This document shows, in pieces, positions 1 through 7,225 of a stretch of 9,408 nucleotides of DNA. The notes under the pieces are model-generated. The model saw only the letters and a program-made list of their open reading frames with translations, ran no database searches and had not been told where the DNA came from. The DNA lies in NCBI GenBank assembly GCA_002405485.1, contig DHLW01000110.1, positions 7,681 through 17,088 on the forward strand. Reading direction: 5' to 3'. This DNA comes from Phycisphaerales bacterium UBA4658. GTDB lineage: Bacteria; Planctomycetota; Phycisphaerae; Phycisphaerales; UBA1924. The position numbers and the translations under genes are program-made. The stretch's first letter is position 1. Each line of letters begins with the position of its first letter.

Positions 1-1386
1 TACCAGATCCAGACCAAGTTCCGCGACGAGGCGCGCCCCCGCGCCGGCCTGCTCCGCTGCCGCGAGTTCATCATGAAGGACGCGTACAGCTTCCACATGC
101 ATGTCGAGGGTCCGGGCGGGCTGAACGAGACGTATGACGCGATGTATCGCGCATACTCGAACATCTTCACGCGCTGCGGGCTCTCGTTCACGGCGGTGGA
201 GGCCGAGAGCGGCCCGATCGGGGGCTCGGCGAGCCACGAGTTCATGGTGAACGCCGAGAGCGGCGAGGACACGATCCTGAAGTGCCCGGTGAGCGGGTAC
301 GCGGCGAACGTCGAGAAGTGCGAGATCGGCAAACGCGGGCATGATCTGAACGCCGCACCGACGGGCGAACTGACCGAGGTCCACACGCCAAACCTGCCGG
401 GGATCGATGAGGTCGGCAAGTTCATGAAGGTGAAGCCGGATCGGATGCTCAAGAGCATCGTGTTCTCTGTTTCAGGGGGTCGATGGCTGGTTGCCGTCGT
501 CCGCGGCGATCACGATGTGAACGAGGGCAAGGTGAAGATCGCGGTGCGGGCGATGCTGGGCGATGGCTCGCTCACGGTTGCGCTCGCGGATGAGAAGGCG
601 GCTCGCGAGGCGGGGTTTGCCATCGGGTATGTCTCGCCGCGGACGGTGAACACGGTGCCGGGCACCCTGCTGCTGATCGATCCTGACGCTGCTCAGGGCG
701 GATTCTGGGCGAGCGGGGCGGACAAGAAGGATTATCACGTCAAGCACTTCAACTGGCGGCGCGACGTGGGCAATGTGCTGGATGATACGACCAAGGTGCG
801 TATCTGCGACGTGCGCAACGCGATGGCGGGCGATCCGTCGCCAAGGGCCGAGGGAGCCAAGCTGGAGACCGGACGCGGGATCGAGGTGGGGCACATCTTC
901 AAGCTGGGGACGAAGTACTCCGAGGCGATGGGCCTGGCGATTCTGGACAAGGATCAGCAGAAGCGTGCGGTGATCATGGGGTGCTACGGCATCGGGGTCA
1001 GCCGGACGATGGCGGCGAGCGTTGAGCAGAATCATGACGCCGACGGGATCATCTGGCCGGCGGCGATCGCGCCGTACCACGCGCTGGTGGTGCTGATGAA
1101 ACCCGAAGAGGCCAAGCAGCAGGAGGCCGCCAGGCGTGTCTCGGCGACGCTCGCGGAGTTCGGGTATGACGTGCTGATCGACGATCGGAGCGAGCGTCCG
1201 GGCGTGAAGTTCAAGGATGCCGACCTGATCGGCCTGCCCCTGCGGATCACCATCGGCGACAAGGCGCTGGAGCAGGGCGGGGTGGAGTTCAAGGTCCGCA
1301 AGGACGGGGCCGCGAGCAAGGGAGAGGTGGTGAGCTTTGAGGCCCTTGGGGCAAAGGCGCAGGGTGTGCTTGGCGCGGCGTGGTGA
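1..1386 (+). CDS. proS: Prolyl-tRNA synthetase, bacterial type with editing domain (5' end missing)
   Basis: ProRS charges tRNA-Pro with proline in the cytoplasm. The reading frame is open from base 1, so the 461 codons seen lack roughly the first 110 residues of a protein usually near 570. In fragment numbering, class II motif 2 lies at about residues 6-23 (KFRDEARPRAG, then CREFIMKDAYSFH). SHEFMV and GED follow at about 78-90. The YbaK-like editing insertion spans about 125-255; its MLKS lysine (about 151) probably matches the catalytic lysine of the E. coli editing site, and it also has GDHDVNEGK. HIFKLGTKYSEAM is at about 298-310 and motif 3 GCYGIGVSR at about 327-335. The anticodon-binding domain, with DDRSERPGVKFKDADLIG, completes the protein. 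All expected blocks are present without frameshift. The ATG at 73 is internal to motif 2 and is not the start. The stop lies 20 bases before the kinase gene. Confidence 0.97.
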   Translation, partial: YQIQTKFRDEARPRAGLLRCREFIMKDAYSFHMHVEGPGGLNETYDAMYRAYSNIFTRCGLSFTAVEAESGPIGGSASHEFMVNAESGEDTILKCPVSGYAANVEKCEIGKRGHDLNAAPTGELTEVHTPNLPGIDEVGKFMKVKPDRMLKSIVFSVSGGRWLVAVVRGDHDVNEGKVKIAVRAMLGDGSLTVALADEKAAREAGFAIGYVSPRTVNTVPGTLLLIDPDAAQGGFWASGADKKDYHVKHFNWRRDVGNVLDDTTKVRICDVRNAMAGDPSPRAEGAKLETGRGIEVGHIFKLGTKYSEAMGLAILDKDQQKRAVIMGCYGIGVSRTMAASVEQNHDADGIIWPAAIAPYHALVVLMKPEEAKQQEAARRVSATLAEFGYDVLIDDRSERPGVKFKDADLIGLPLRITIGDKALEQGGVEFKVRKDGAASKGEVVSFEALGAKAQGVLGAAW

Positions 1387-1397
1387 ATCGCTACGCT
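1370..1397 (+). promoter_or_regulatory. Predicted promoter of the histidine kinase gene, inside the 3' end of proS
   Basis: TTGGCG (1370-1375) is followed after 16 bases by TACGCT (1392-1397). The -10-like box ends 9 bases before the ATG at 1407, so transcription would begin within a few bases of the start codon. No purine-rich Shine-Dalgarno lies between the proS stop and this ATG. The kinase may therefore be made from a leaderless or nearly leaderless transcript as well as by read-through from proS. This is a motif-based prediction only. Confidence 0.4.
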
Positions 1398-1406
1398 TGA
1401 CCACTC

Positions 1407-3107
1407 ATGTGGCGCGGCATCTCACTGGCGAACAAGTGCCTTCTGCTCTTCGGGGCCGCGGTGGTGATCATCATCCTCGCCGCGCTGCTGGTGCCGCTGG
1501 TGCGGATGAACGCGATCGTGGACGAGGCGCAGAAGGACCTTTCGAAGCAGCTTGTGGAGGTGTGGGAGCGTGGGGTGCGGGACATGGCGGGGGCGGGGCC
1601 GTTTCTGCGTCCCGGGGTGGAGGAGCAGATCGGGGACGCCGAGGTGCGGCTGATGAGCATCGAGGACGCGCGGGTGGCGTCGATCGGACCCGGGCCGGCG
1701 GGGCTTGGGGACGAGTTTCTCGCGCGATCGCTTCGGGAGTTCCGCGAGAATCCCGAGCGGAACGAGGCACACGAGGCGCGCTGGAAGGGTCTGAGCCGGG
1801 AGTATCGCTACGTGAAGGTGGCCCGAGGGGAGAGCCCGCGGGCGGGTGTGCCGGGGGAGATCGTGGGCGTTGTCACGCTGTCTCGCACGAGCCCGAACGC
1901 GGGCGCCCAGCTTGCGGTGAACATGATCTACCTGGCAAGCGCGGGGCTGATCGCGCTCGGGCTTGCGGTGCTGGTGTTCTATCTGATCACCAGCAAGCTC
2001 ATCCTTCAGCCGGTGCGCGAGCTGAAATCGACGGCGGAGACCGTCCGCGAGGGGAACCTGGCGGTGCGGTCGGACATTCAGACCGGAGATGAGTTCGAGG
2101 AGCTCTCCGAGGCGTTCAACCAGATGCTGGAGAACGTGACGAGCGGACAGGAGCAGCTCAGGGCGCTCAACGCGCAGCTTGACCTGAAGGTGAACGAGCT
2201 GAGCGAGCGGAACGTGGCCCTGTTCGAGGCGAACAAGGTGAAGGGGGAGTTTCTGGCCAATGTGAGCCACGAGCTGCGGACGCCGCTGAACTCGATCATC
2301 GGGTTCGCGGAGCTGCTGCTGGAGAACGTGCAGAAGGAGGAGGAAGCGCAGGCCTCAGGGGGCGACGACGGGGGCAAGCTCGCGAAGCGGAAGCGGTATC
2401 TGGAGAACATCCTGAACGCGGGTCGGGCGCTGCTGGAGATGATCAACTCGCTGCTGGAGATGGCGAAGGTGGAGGCCGGAAAGGTGGACCTGACGGTGGC
2501 CTCGATGAACGTGCGGGACGCGTGCGAGGCGATGGTCGGGCTGATTCGGCCGCTGGCGGACCGCGGGGGCGTGGAGCTGGCGACGGAGTTCTCCGGCGAC
2601 GTCCCGAACATCGAGACGGACGTGAAGAAGTTCCAGCAGGTGATCTTCAACCTGCTCAGCAATGCGGTGAAGTTCACGAGCGAAAAGGCCGCGGATGACA
2701 AGCTGCGCGGACGGGCCTCGATCGCGAAGGTGACGGTCCGGGCCGAGCGGCTGGTGGGCCGAGCCAGCGAGGGTGCGGGATCGGAGGATCGGGTGCGGAT
2801 CAGCGTTCTGGACACCGGCCCGGGGATTGCGCCGGAGGATCAGAAGCGGATCTTCGACAAGTTCCAGCAGCTCGACACCGGGCACACGCGGCGTCATGCC
2901 GGAACGGGGCTGGGGCTTGCGATCTGCAAGGAGCTGACGGCGATGCTGCAGGGCGAGATCCAGGTCGAGAGCGAGCTTGGCCGGGGGGCGATGTTCAGCG
3001 TCATCCTGCCGTTGGAGCTTGCCGCTGGGCGTCCGGCGGGAGAGGGCGAAGGCAAGAGCGGCGTGCCGGATGCTGCAGCGCGGTCTTCGGGGGCGCTTGC
3101 GAGATAG
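1407..3107 (+). CDS. Membrane-bound sensor histidine kinase (HAMP-HisKA-HATPase), orphan
   Basis: This 566-residue kinase should sense a signal outside the inner membrane, autophosphorylate a histidine and pass the phosphate to a response regulator. Seen in order: TM1 (about 10-33), an extracytoplasmic region of about 140 residues with no domain I recognise, TM2 (about 173-198), HAMP (about 197-250, QPVRELKSTAETVREGN), a coiled-coil linker (about 240-283), the H-box VSHELRTPLNSIIGF with phospho-acceptor His288, the N-box FNLLSNAVKFT (Asn419), the G1 box DTGPGI (Asp469) and the G2 box GTGLGLA (499-505). A charged, Gly-rich stretch (about 308-328) lengthens the turn between the two dimerization helices, and another insert (about 425-460) lies in the ATPase domain. 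The C-terminal 30 residues look disordered; there is no receiver domain. ATG 1407 is the first start after an in-frame stop at 1398. No response regulator lies nearby, so its partner and signal are unknown. Confidence 0.93.
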   Translation: MWRGISLANKCLLLFGAAVVIIILAALLVPLVRMNAIVDEAQKDLSKQLVEVWERGVRDMAGAGPFLRPGVEEQIGDAEVRLMSIEDARVASIGPGPAGLGDEFLARSLREFRENPERNEAHEARWKGLSREYRYVKVARGESPRAGVPGEIVGVVTLSRTSPNAGAQLAVNMIYLASAGLIALGLAVLVFYLITSKLILQPVRELKSTAETVREGNLAVRSDIQTGDEFEELSEAFNQMLENVTSGQEQLRALNAQLDLKVNELSERNVALFEANKVKGEFLANVSHELRTPLNSIIGFAELLLENVQKEEEAQASGGDDGGKLAKRKRYLENILNAGRALLEMINSLLEMAKVEAGKVDLTVASMNVRDACEAMVGLIRPLADRGGVELATEFSGDVPNIETDVKKFQQVIFNLLSNAVKFTSEKAADDKLRGRASIAKVTVRAERLVGRASEGAGSEDRVRISVLDTGPGIAPEDQKRIFDKFQQLDTGHTRRHAGTGLGLAICKELTAMLQGEIQVESELGRGAMFSVILPLELAAGRPAGEGEGKSGVPDAAARSSGALAR

Positions 3108-3117
3108 GGTCAGCGTC

Positions 3118-3147
3118 TTGCTTCATGGGCGGGAGATCGGTTATCTT
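3118..3147 (+). promoter_or_regulatory. Predicted promoter of hutG-hutI
   Basis: TTGCTT (3118-3123) is followed after 18 bases by TATCTT (3142-3147). Six bases later comes the GTG at 3154, which places the expected transcription start on or next to the G of the start codon. This would make hutG a leaderless mRNA. It also argues against the TTG at 3148 or any start further upstream. The 46-bp gap after the kinase stop is otherwise featureless. This is a motif-based prediction. Confidence 0.45.
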
Positions 3148-3153
3148 TTGGGC

Positions 3154-4170
3154 GTGATCCCGCATGTGGCGCCCCCAGTCTGGCCGACGGGCATTCGTCA
3201 AGGGCGATTCGCCTCGACGGTGGTGGCCAACGCGCCCGAACTGCTGGAGCGAGCCGAGGCGCGGGCGATCGTGGACAAGTGCCAGGTGGGGCTGCTTGGC
3301 ATCCCCGATGACACCGGCGTTGAGCTCAACCACGGGCGACCCGGCGCCAAGCACGGGCCCGCGGCGTTCCGTGCCGCGCTGGCGCGGTACGGCGTGGCCT
3401 CTCCGGCAGACGAGCGGCCGGACGCTCCCGCGTATCCGCGTGTGTTTGACTGCGGGGACATCGTGATCGGGGAGGACATCCACGCCACGCACGAGCGCGT
3501 GAGCGAGGCGGTGCTGGCCATGCTGGAGCTCGGGTTGCTGCCGGTTGCAATCGGCGGCGGACACGACCTGACGTATGCGTTCGTGCGGGGGGCGGCCCGG
3601 GCCTACGGGCCGATGACGGGCGTGTACATCGACGCGCATCTGGACGTTCGTCCGGAGGTCGGGAGCGGCATGCCCTTCCGAGCGCTGCTGGAGGGCGGGC
3701 TGGCGACCCGGGTGTCGTGCGTGGGCATGAATGAGCTTGTGAACACGGGGGAGCACGCGGAGTATGTGCGATCCCGCGGAGGTTCGATCGTGCCCGCGAG
3801 CAGGGGTCCGGAGGAGGCGCTGGCGGAGGTTCGACGGGCGGTGGACGGGGTGGCGGCCGCCGACGGGCACGACGCGCCAAGGGTGTTTGTGTCGCTGGAT
3901 CTGGACGCTCTGGATGCGGCGTGTGCGCCGGGGGTGAGCGCGCTCAATCCCAGCGGCTACTTCGTGCGTGAGGTCGAGCCGATGGTCGCCGCGGCGGGCC
4001 GATCGAACGCCGTGCGGTGCTTTGACATCATGGAACTGAACCCGGCATTTGATCCCGACGGTCGGACGGCTCGGGCGGCGGTCCATTTGTTTCTGACGTT
4101 TCTGCGGGGCGTGGGGGAGCGTCCGCACGGTCACCGTCGCGGACCTGGGCATGGGGGCACAGCATCGTGA
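3154..4170 (+). CDS. hutG: Formimidoylglutamase (arginase/ureohydrolase family)
   Basis: The predicted enzyme hydrolyses N-formimidoyl-L-glutamate to glutamate and formamide, the last step of four-step histidine breakdown, in the cytoplasm with a binuclear Mn centre. From the GTG at 3154 it is 338 residues, a normal family length. The three ureohydrolase metal motifs are intact: GGGHD at 134-138 (His137), DAHLD at 160-164, and SLDLDALD from 247 (Asp249, Asp251). The block MELNPAFDPDGRTARAA near 293-309 and the APGVSA segment are typical of HutG rather than of agmatinase or arginase. The hutI gene starts in its last codons, which supports the assignment. The frame is open back to 2977 inside the kinase gene, but the residues upstream of 3154 are Arg-rich and unlike the family, and the predicted -10 box sits just before this GTG. 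An alternative activity (another guanidino hydrolase) is possible but unlikely given the partner gene. Confidence 0.88.
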   Translation: MIPHVAPPVWPTGIRQGRFASTVVANAPELLERAEARAIVDKCQVGLLGIPDDTGVELNHGRPGAKHGPAAFRAALARYGVASPADERPDAPAYPRVFDCGDIVIGEDIHATHERVSEAVLAMLELGLLPVAIGGGHDLTYAFVRGAARAYGPMTGVYIDAHLDVRPEVGSGMPFRALLEGGLATRVSCVGMNELVNTGEHAEYVRSRGGSIVPASRGPEEALAEVRRAVDGVAAADGHDAPRVFVSLDLDALDAACAPGVSALNPSGYFVREVEPMVAAAGRSNAVRCFDIMELNPAFDPDGRTARAAVHLFLTFLRGVGERPHGHRRGPGHGGTAS

Positions 4171-5477
4171 GGCCGATTCTCTTTCGCGATGCCCGAGTAT
4201 TGACGATGCTGCGTGAGGGCGAGGGGGCCGCACCGGCCGGCATGGGTCGGCGCGGCACGGACACGGGCGTGCTCGGGGTGATTGAGCGGGGCGATGTGCT
4301 GGTGATGGGGTCGAGCGTCCGGGAGGTGACCAGAAGCGGGGAACCGCCATCGGCAGTTCGGCAGTCGGTTGGCGCCAACGCGATCGAGATCGACGCGCGG
4401 GGGCGTGTGCTCATGCCCGGGTTCGTGGACTGCCACACGCATGCGTGCTGGGGCGGGGGCGACTTGGCCCGGGCCGATGAGTGGGAGATGAAGCTCGCTG
4501 ACAGAACCTATCAGGAGATCGCCGCGGCCGGAGGCGGGATCCGTTCGACGGTCCGGGCGACCCGGGAGGCGTCTGTAGGCGAACTGGCGTGCGATCTGAT
4601 CGGGCGGGCCGACCGGATGGCCCGCCTCGGGACGACGACGCTCGAAGTCAAGACCGGGTATGGGCTGACGCTGGAGCATGAGCTCAAGATGCTCGAGGCG
4701 ATCGGTCAGGCGGAGAACTATGTCGCGGGGACACTGGCGCCGACGGCTCTGCTGGGGCACGCGATCGATCCGGAGGCGGGTTCGTCGGCCCGGTTCGTGG
4801 ATGAGACCATCGAGCGGACGCTCCCGGCGGTGAGCCGTGCTGCGATGTCGGGCCTTTCGGATCAAGGGCCTCTCCGGTCGCTCGCGGTGGACGCGTTCTG
4901 TGAGAGCGGGATTGGGGCTTGGAGCGTGGAGGACACGGTGCGGCTGCTCTCGGCGGCCAAGGCGCTTGGCCACCCCGTGCGGGTGCACGCCGACCAGTTC
5001 ACTTCGCTGGGCATGATCGGGCATGCGGTGCGCATGGGGGCGCGCAGCGTGGATCACCTGGAGGCCTCCACCGATGCGGACCTTCGGCTGCTTGGCGGCA
5101 GCACGACCTTCGGGGTGGGGCTCCCGATCTGCGGGCTGCATCTGGACGGGCGATACGCGCGGCTGGGCGAGCTGGCGCGGCATGGGGGAAGAGTGTGCAT
5201 CGCGACCAACTTCAACCCAGGCTCGGCCCCGAGCCCGAGCATGCCCCTGGCGATTGCGCTTGCGGTCCGGTTCTGCGGGCTGAGCGTGGAACAGGCTCTG
5301 GTGGCCGCCACGCTGAACCCGGCAATCTTGCTGGGATATGCCGATCGCGGCTACATCGCTGCCGGCGCGCGGGCCGATCTTCTTCTGCTCCGCGAGCCGG
5401 ATGAGCGCGTGCTCGCGTATGAGCTCGGCGACAATCCGGTGGACATGGTGATCGCCGGGGGCGAGCGGTTGGAATGA
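4167..5477 (+). CDS. hutI: Imidazolonepropionase (amidohydrolase superfamily)
   Basis: HutI opens the ring of 4-imidazolone-5-propionate to give N-formimidoyl-L-glutamate, the substrate of HutG encoded just upstream. The 436-residue protein shows GFVDCHTHACW with metal ligands His90 and His92, the family block AGGGIRSTVRATR (121-133), LEVKTGYGLTLEHELKML (159-176), VHADQF with His274, DHLEA (296-300), and NPGSAPSPS (350-358). The C-terminal ADLLLL...LAYELGDNPVDMVIAGG is the usual closing beta-sandwich segment. Two deviations stand out. The usual TD(F/H/I)NPG reads TNFNPG, putting Asn348 (codon 5208-5210) at the expected metal-binding Asp. The arginine normally found just after the HTH region is displaced by a short Gly/Ala insertion (96-102). 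The GTG start overlaps the hutG stop as GTGA, so translation is probably coupled; a run of five G lies 9 bases upstream. The family identity is firm, but full activity is less certain. Confidence 0.92.
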   Translation: MRPILFRDARVLTMLREGEGAAPAGMGRRGTDTGVLGVIERGDVLVMGSSVREVTRSGEPPSAVRQSVGANAIEIDARGRVLMPGFVDCHTHACWGGGDLARADEWEMKLADRTYQEIAAAGGGIRSTVRATREASVGELACDLIGRADRMARLGTTTLEVKTGYGLTLEHELKMLEAIGQAENYVAGTLAPTALLGHAIDPEAGSSARFVDETIERTLPAVSRAAMSGLSDQGPLRSLAVDAFCESGIGAWSVEDTVRLLSAAKALGHPVRVHADQFTSLGMIGHAVRMGARSVDHLEASTDADLRLLGGSTTFGVGLPICGLHLDGRYARLGELARHGGRVCIATNFNPGSAPSPSMPLAIALAVRFCGLSVEQALVAATLNPAILLGYADRGYIAAGARADLLLLREPDERVLAYELGDNPVDMVIAGGERLE

Positions 5478-5491
5478 GCGGCAAGACGCTC
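5476..5491 (+). terminator. Possible weak hairpin at the end of hutI
   Basis: GAGCG (5476-5480) and CGCTC (5487-5491) can form a 5-bp stem with a 6-base loop over the hutI stop codon, in the 43-bp gap between the convergent hutI and phosphatase genes. There is no T-tract on either strand, so intrinsic termination is doubtful. It is listed because it is the only hairpin seen where both converging transcripts should end. Confidence 0.2.
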
Positions 5492-5520
5492 GATCCCGGC
5501 CACACGGACCATGCGCGGGG

Positions 5521-6663
5521 CTATCGACCGTCGTTGGTCTTGGCGTCCTTTGCCATCCGAAGCTCGTCGAGATTCACGCGATAGGTGAGCTCCAGCGCGT
5601 CGGTCTCGGCGTTGAAGCATCTGAAGAGCAGGTGTGCCGGATCAGCGTTGTCCCCTGTGGTGGACGCCCACTGGATGTCGATGTGTGCGTATGAGTGCGT
5701 GGAGTTGGCCACCGGGGAGACGCGGGATGAGTTGAAGACCCAGGGCTCGTCCTGATTGATCCCGGCGAACATGAGCTCGATCGCGTCGTACCCGAGGGCC
5801 CCTCGCATGCGGCTGACCTCGCCGTAGTGCTGGTCGCCGGCGATGAAGACCACCCCTTGGGCGTTGGAGTCCCGGATGATCTTGAAGAGGCGCTCTCTGG
5901 CCTGAGGAAATTTGGCCCAGGTTTCGAACTTGGTCTCTCGATCCAGCAGCACCTGGTAGCCCGAGACGATGAAGCGGAGTTCGGCCGGCGCCTTGAGTTG
6001 CTCGGCGAGCCATGCCCACTGGGTCTCGCCGAGGGTATCGGCGGACTCACCCGGGTCCTCCCGATTGAAGCGGCCATCGAGCATGATCACCTGCAGGCGG
6101 CTGCCCGGGGGGCCGAAGACCTGGGCGTGATAGACGCCATCGCGATCGGATGGGATGCGATCTTCATGACGCCAGAATGACCGGAAGATCGCATGGCTCT
6201 GCTTCTTCAGAGCGTAGTTTCGGCCATCGTCGTTCGAGCCGTAGTCGTGGTCGTCCCAGGTCGCCATGAAAATCGAGCGATCGCGAAGCTCGCGGAAGCC
6301 GGGCTTGGCCTCGAGCTGCGCGTAGCAGCGTTCGATGTGCGCCGGATCGTCCTTGGTGTCGGCGTACACGTTGTCGCCGACCCACAGGACCATGTCGGGC
6401 TTGGCGGCGACGTAGCGCATGAGCGCGGGCGTGGGGCGGGGCTGCTGGTGGCAACCGATGATCCCGACGCGCTGGATGGTCCGAGGATCGGGCGGAAGCT
6501 CAACCCAGCGGCTCGCCGCGGCGATCCGGTGCTCTGAGTCTGCCGCAACCCGGACCGAGCCGGGCGTGGTGGTTGAGCTTGCAGTCAGCAGCGCGGTGGC
6601 AAGGAGGATGTGCACAGTGCGGACTCCGATTGGCGAGCCGGATGCGGTGACCGGAACGCACAT
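5521..6663 (-). CDS. Exported PhoD-like metallophosphatase
   Basis: This 380-residue protein belongs to the PhoD branch of metallophosphoesterases, which hydrolyse phosphomonoesters or diesters outside the cytoplasm. Visible motifs, in order: GCHQQ (70-74), VGDNVYADT (95-103), WDDHDYGSND (136-145), GVYHAQVFG (176-184), VIMLDGRF (192-199), LGETQWAWL (211-219), WAKFPQARERL (249-259) and AGDQHYGE (275-282). These are the PhoD metal and active-site blocks, complete and in the correct order. The N-terminus has a hydrophobic stretch (about 17-30, ending in an Ala/Ser/Thr-rich segment) that fits a signal peptide, though only one Arg precedes it and no twin-arginine motif is visible. The separate N-terminal domain of classical PhoD is absent. 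ATG 6663 follows a TACAGT box by 6 bases. The specific substrate cannot be told, and the gene is convergent with hutI with no evident functional link. Confidence 0.87.
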   Translation of the reverse strand: MCVPVTASGSPIGVRTVHILLATALLTASSTTTPGSVRVAADSEHRIAAASRWVELPPDPRTIQRVGIIGCHQQPRPTPALMRYVAAKPDMVLWVGDNVYADTKDDPAHIERCYAQLEAKPGFRELRDRSIFMATWDDHDYGSNDDGRNYALKKQSHAIFRSFWRHEDRIPSDRDGVYHAQVFGPPGSRLQVIMLDGRFNREDPGESADTLGETQWAWLAEQLKAPAELRFIVSGYQVLLDRETKFETWAKFPQARERLFKIIRDSNAQGVVFIAGDQHYGEVSRMRGALGYDAIELMFAGINQDEPWVFNSSRVSPVANSTHSYAHIDIQWASTTGDNADPAHLLFRCFNAETDALELTYRVNLDELRMAKDAKTNDGR

Positions 6664-6669
6664 GGCCGC

Positions 6670-6675
6670 ACTGTA
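6670..6675 (-). promoter_or_regulatory. Predicted -10 box of the phosphatase gene
   Basis: Read on the minus strand, TACAGT ends 6 bases before the ATG whose first base is 6663, so the transcript would start at or beside the start codon. A poor -35 candidate (CTTTCT, 6692-6697) lies 16 bases upstream. No Shine-Dalgarno is positioned properly; the nearest purine run, AAGG, is too far away. The spacing repeats that seen before hutG. Confidence 0.35.
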
Positions 6676-6697
6676 CCTTGGGGGCTCGTGCAGAAAG

Positions 6698-6714
6698 CCC
6701 GCCGAAAAGCCGGG
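6698..6714 (-). terminator. Possible imperfect hairpin after the zinc-ribbon gene
   Basis: CCCG (6698-6701) pairs with CGGG (6711-6714), with one further inner pair beyond a C-C mismatch and an A-rich loop. On the minus strand the stem is followed by CTTTCT, a very weak pyrimidine tract. It lies in the 111-bp gap between the zinc-ribbon gene and the phosphatase and could attenuate read-through, but the support is thin. The rest of this gap shows only the phosphatase -10 box. Confidence 0.15.
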
Positions 6715-6774
6715 GACGATGAAGATCAGATGAACACAGGCCGCGGCGGAGCATCGGGGAACGAGTGGCGCGAA

Positions 6775-7179
6775 TCAGGAGTCGCGCTGTCCCGAGCGAG
6801 CATCGCCGGAATCCTGGGGGTCACCCATGCGGGCAAGCTGGACCAGACCGGGCGAGTTCACGCTGCCGCACGTCGGGCAGGCGATGCCCTGAAGACCAAC
6901 CGGCTGATCGGAGAGATCGCAGCCGCACTCAAGGCACGTGGGCTTGAGGAGCTTGGTGGTGATCTTGCCGACGCTGACGCAGGCGGCGGCAACGGCGACG
7001 CCGACGGCGGGCCACGCCGGGACACCGGCGAAGACGATGGTCGCAATCGTGGCGAGGAGGATGGCGGCGATCCACACGAGGGCCCGGACCTTGAGCGAAC
7101 CGATCCATGCGCGGGTGCGTGCGGTCGCGTCTTTGGCGACTCGGGAGCGTCGGCGTCGGGAGCGGTCCGTCTGGGGCAT
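6775..7179 (-). CDS. Small two-helix membrane protein with C-terminal zinc ribbon, function unknown
   Basis: I do not recognise a named function. From the ATG at 7179 the protein is 134 residues. It has an Arg-rich basic N-terminus (DRSRRRRSR), two adjacent hydrophobic helices (about 33-52 and 54-72) separated by a short Gly-Val-Pro turn, then CLECGCDL...CPTCG with candidate zinc ligands Cys82, Cys85, Cys101 and Cys104, and a polar tail. The positive-inside rule puts both ends in the cytoplasm. Planctomycetota encode many proteins with a CxxCGYDLxG...CPxCG ribbon; here the usual Tyr is replaced by Cys (CGCDL) and the spacing is longer. This start is chosen because AGAGGTG lies 8 bases before it. 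The frame also extends to an ATG at 7233 (152 residues) and to a TTG at 7317, but the added residues are Arg/Pro-rich and featureless. The gene diverges from the exporter operon. Confidence 0.68.
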   Translation of the reverse strand: MPQTDRSRRRRSRVAKDATARTRAWIGSLKVRALVWIAAILLATIATIVFAGVPAWPAVGVAVAAACVSVGKITTKLLKPTCLECGCDLSDQPVGLQGIACPTCGSVNSPGLVQLARMGDPQDSGDARSGQRDS

Positions 7180-7185
7180 GCGGCG

Positions 7186-7192
7186 CACCTCT
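7186..7192 (-). promoter_or_regulatory. Shine-Dalgarno sequence deciding the zinc-ribbon gene start
   Basis: AGAGGTG on the minus strand has its GAGG core (7188-7191) 8 bases before the ATG at 7179. It is the clearest ribosome-binding site of the window and favours this start over the ATG at 7233, which lacks a comparable site. The neighbouring genes lack such a sequence. Confidence 0.5.
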
Positions 7193-7219
7193 TCGGGTGG
7201 GGCTCGAGCAGGGTTCCGG

Positions 7220-7225
7220 AGTGTA
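7220..7225 (-). promoter_or_regulatory. Possible -10 box of the zinc-ribbon gene
   Basis: TACACT on the minus strand ends 40 bases before the ATG at 7179, which would give an mRNA leader of about 33 bases holding the Shine-Dalgarno. No well-spaced -35 is evident; TTCAAC (7247-7252) is 21 bases away, which is too far. If real, this promoter conflicts with the longer start at 7233 and places two divergent promoters within about 140 bp. Confidence 0.25.

Noticed and set aside
472..1404. 310-codon minus-strand open frame opposite proS
   Set aside because: It mirrors the proS reading frame, has low-complexity Arg/His/Leu composition and no start signal.
1337..2092. 251-codon plus-strand open frame overlapping the end of proS and the kinase
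   Set aside because: It is frame-shifted relative to both genes, Gly/Arg/Ala-rich and lacks domains.
2977..3153. Upstream extension of hutG to the ATG at 2977 or 3070
   Set aside because: This part lies inside the kinase gene, is Arg-rich, does not resemble the HutG N-terminus, and would place the predicted promoter inside the coding region.
3001..4350. 449-codon open frame on the minus strand opposite hutG and the start of hutI
   Set aside because: The translation is rich in Arg, Pro and His with no recognisable motif and lies opposite a gene with complete catalytic motifs. It is a typical GC-rich antisense artefact.
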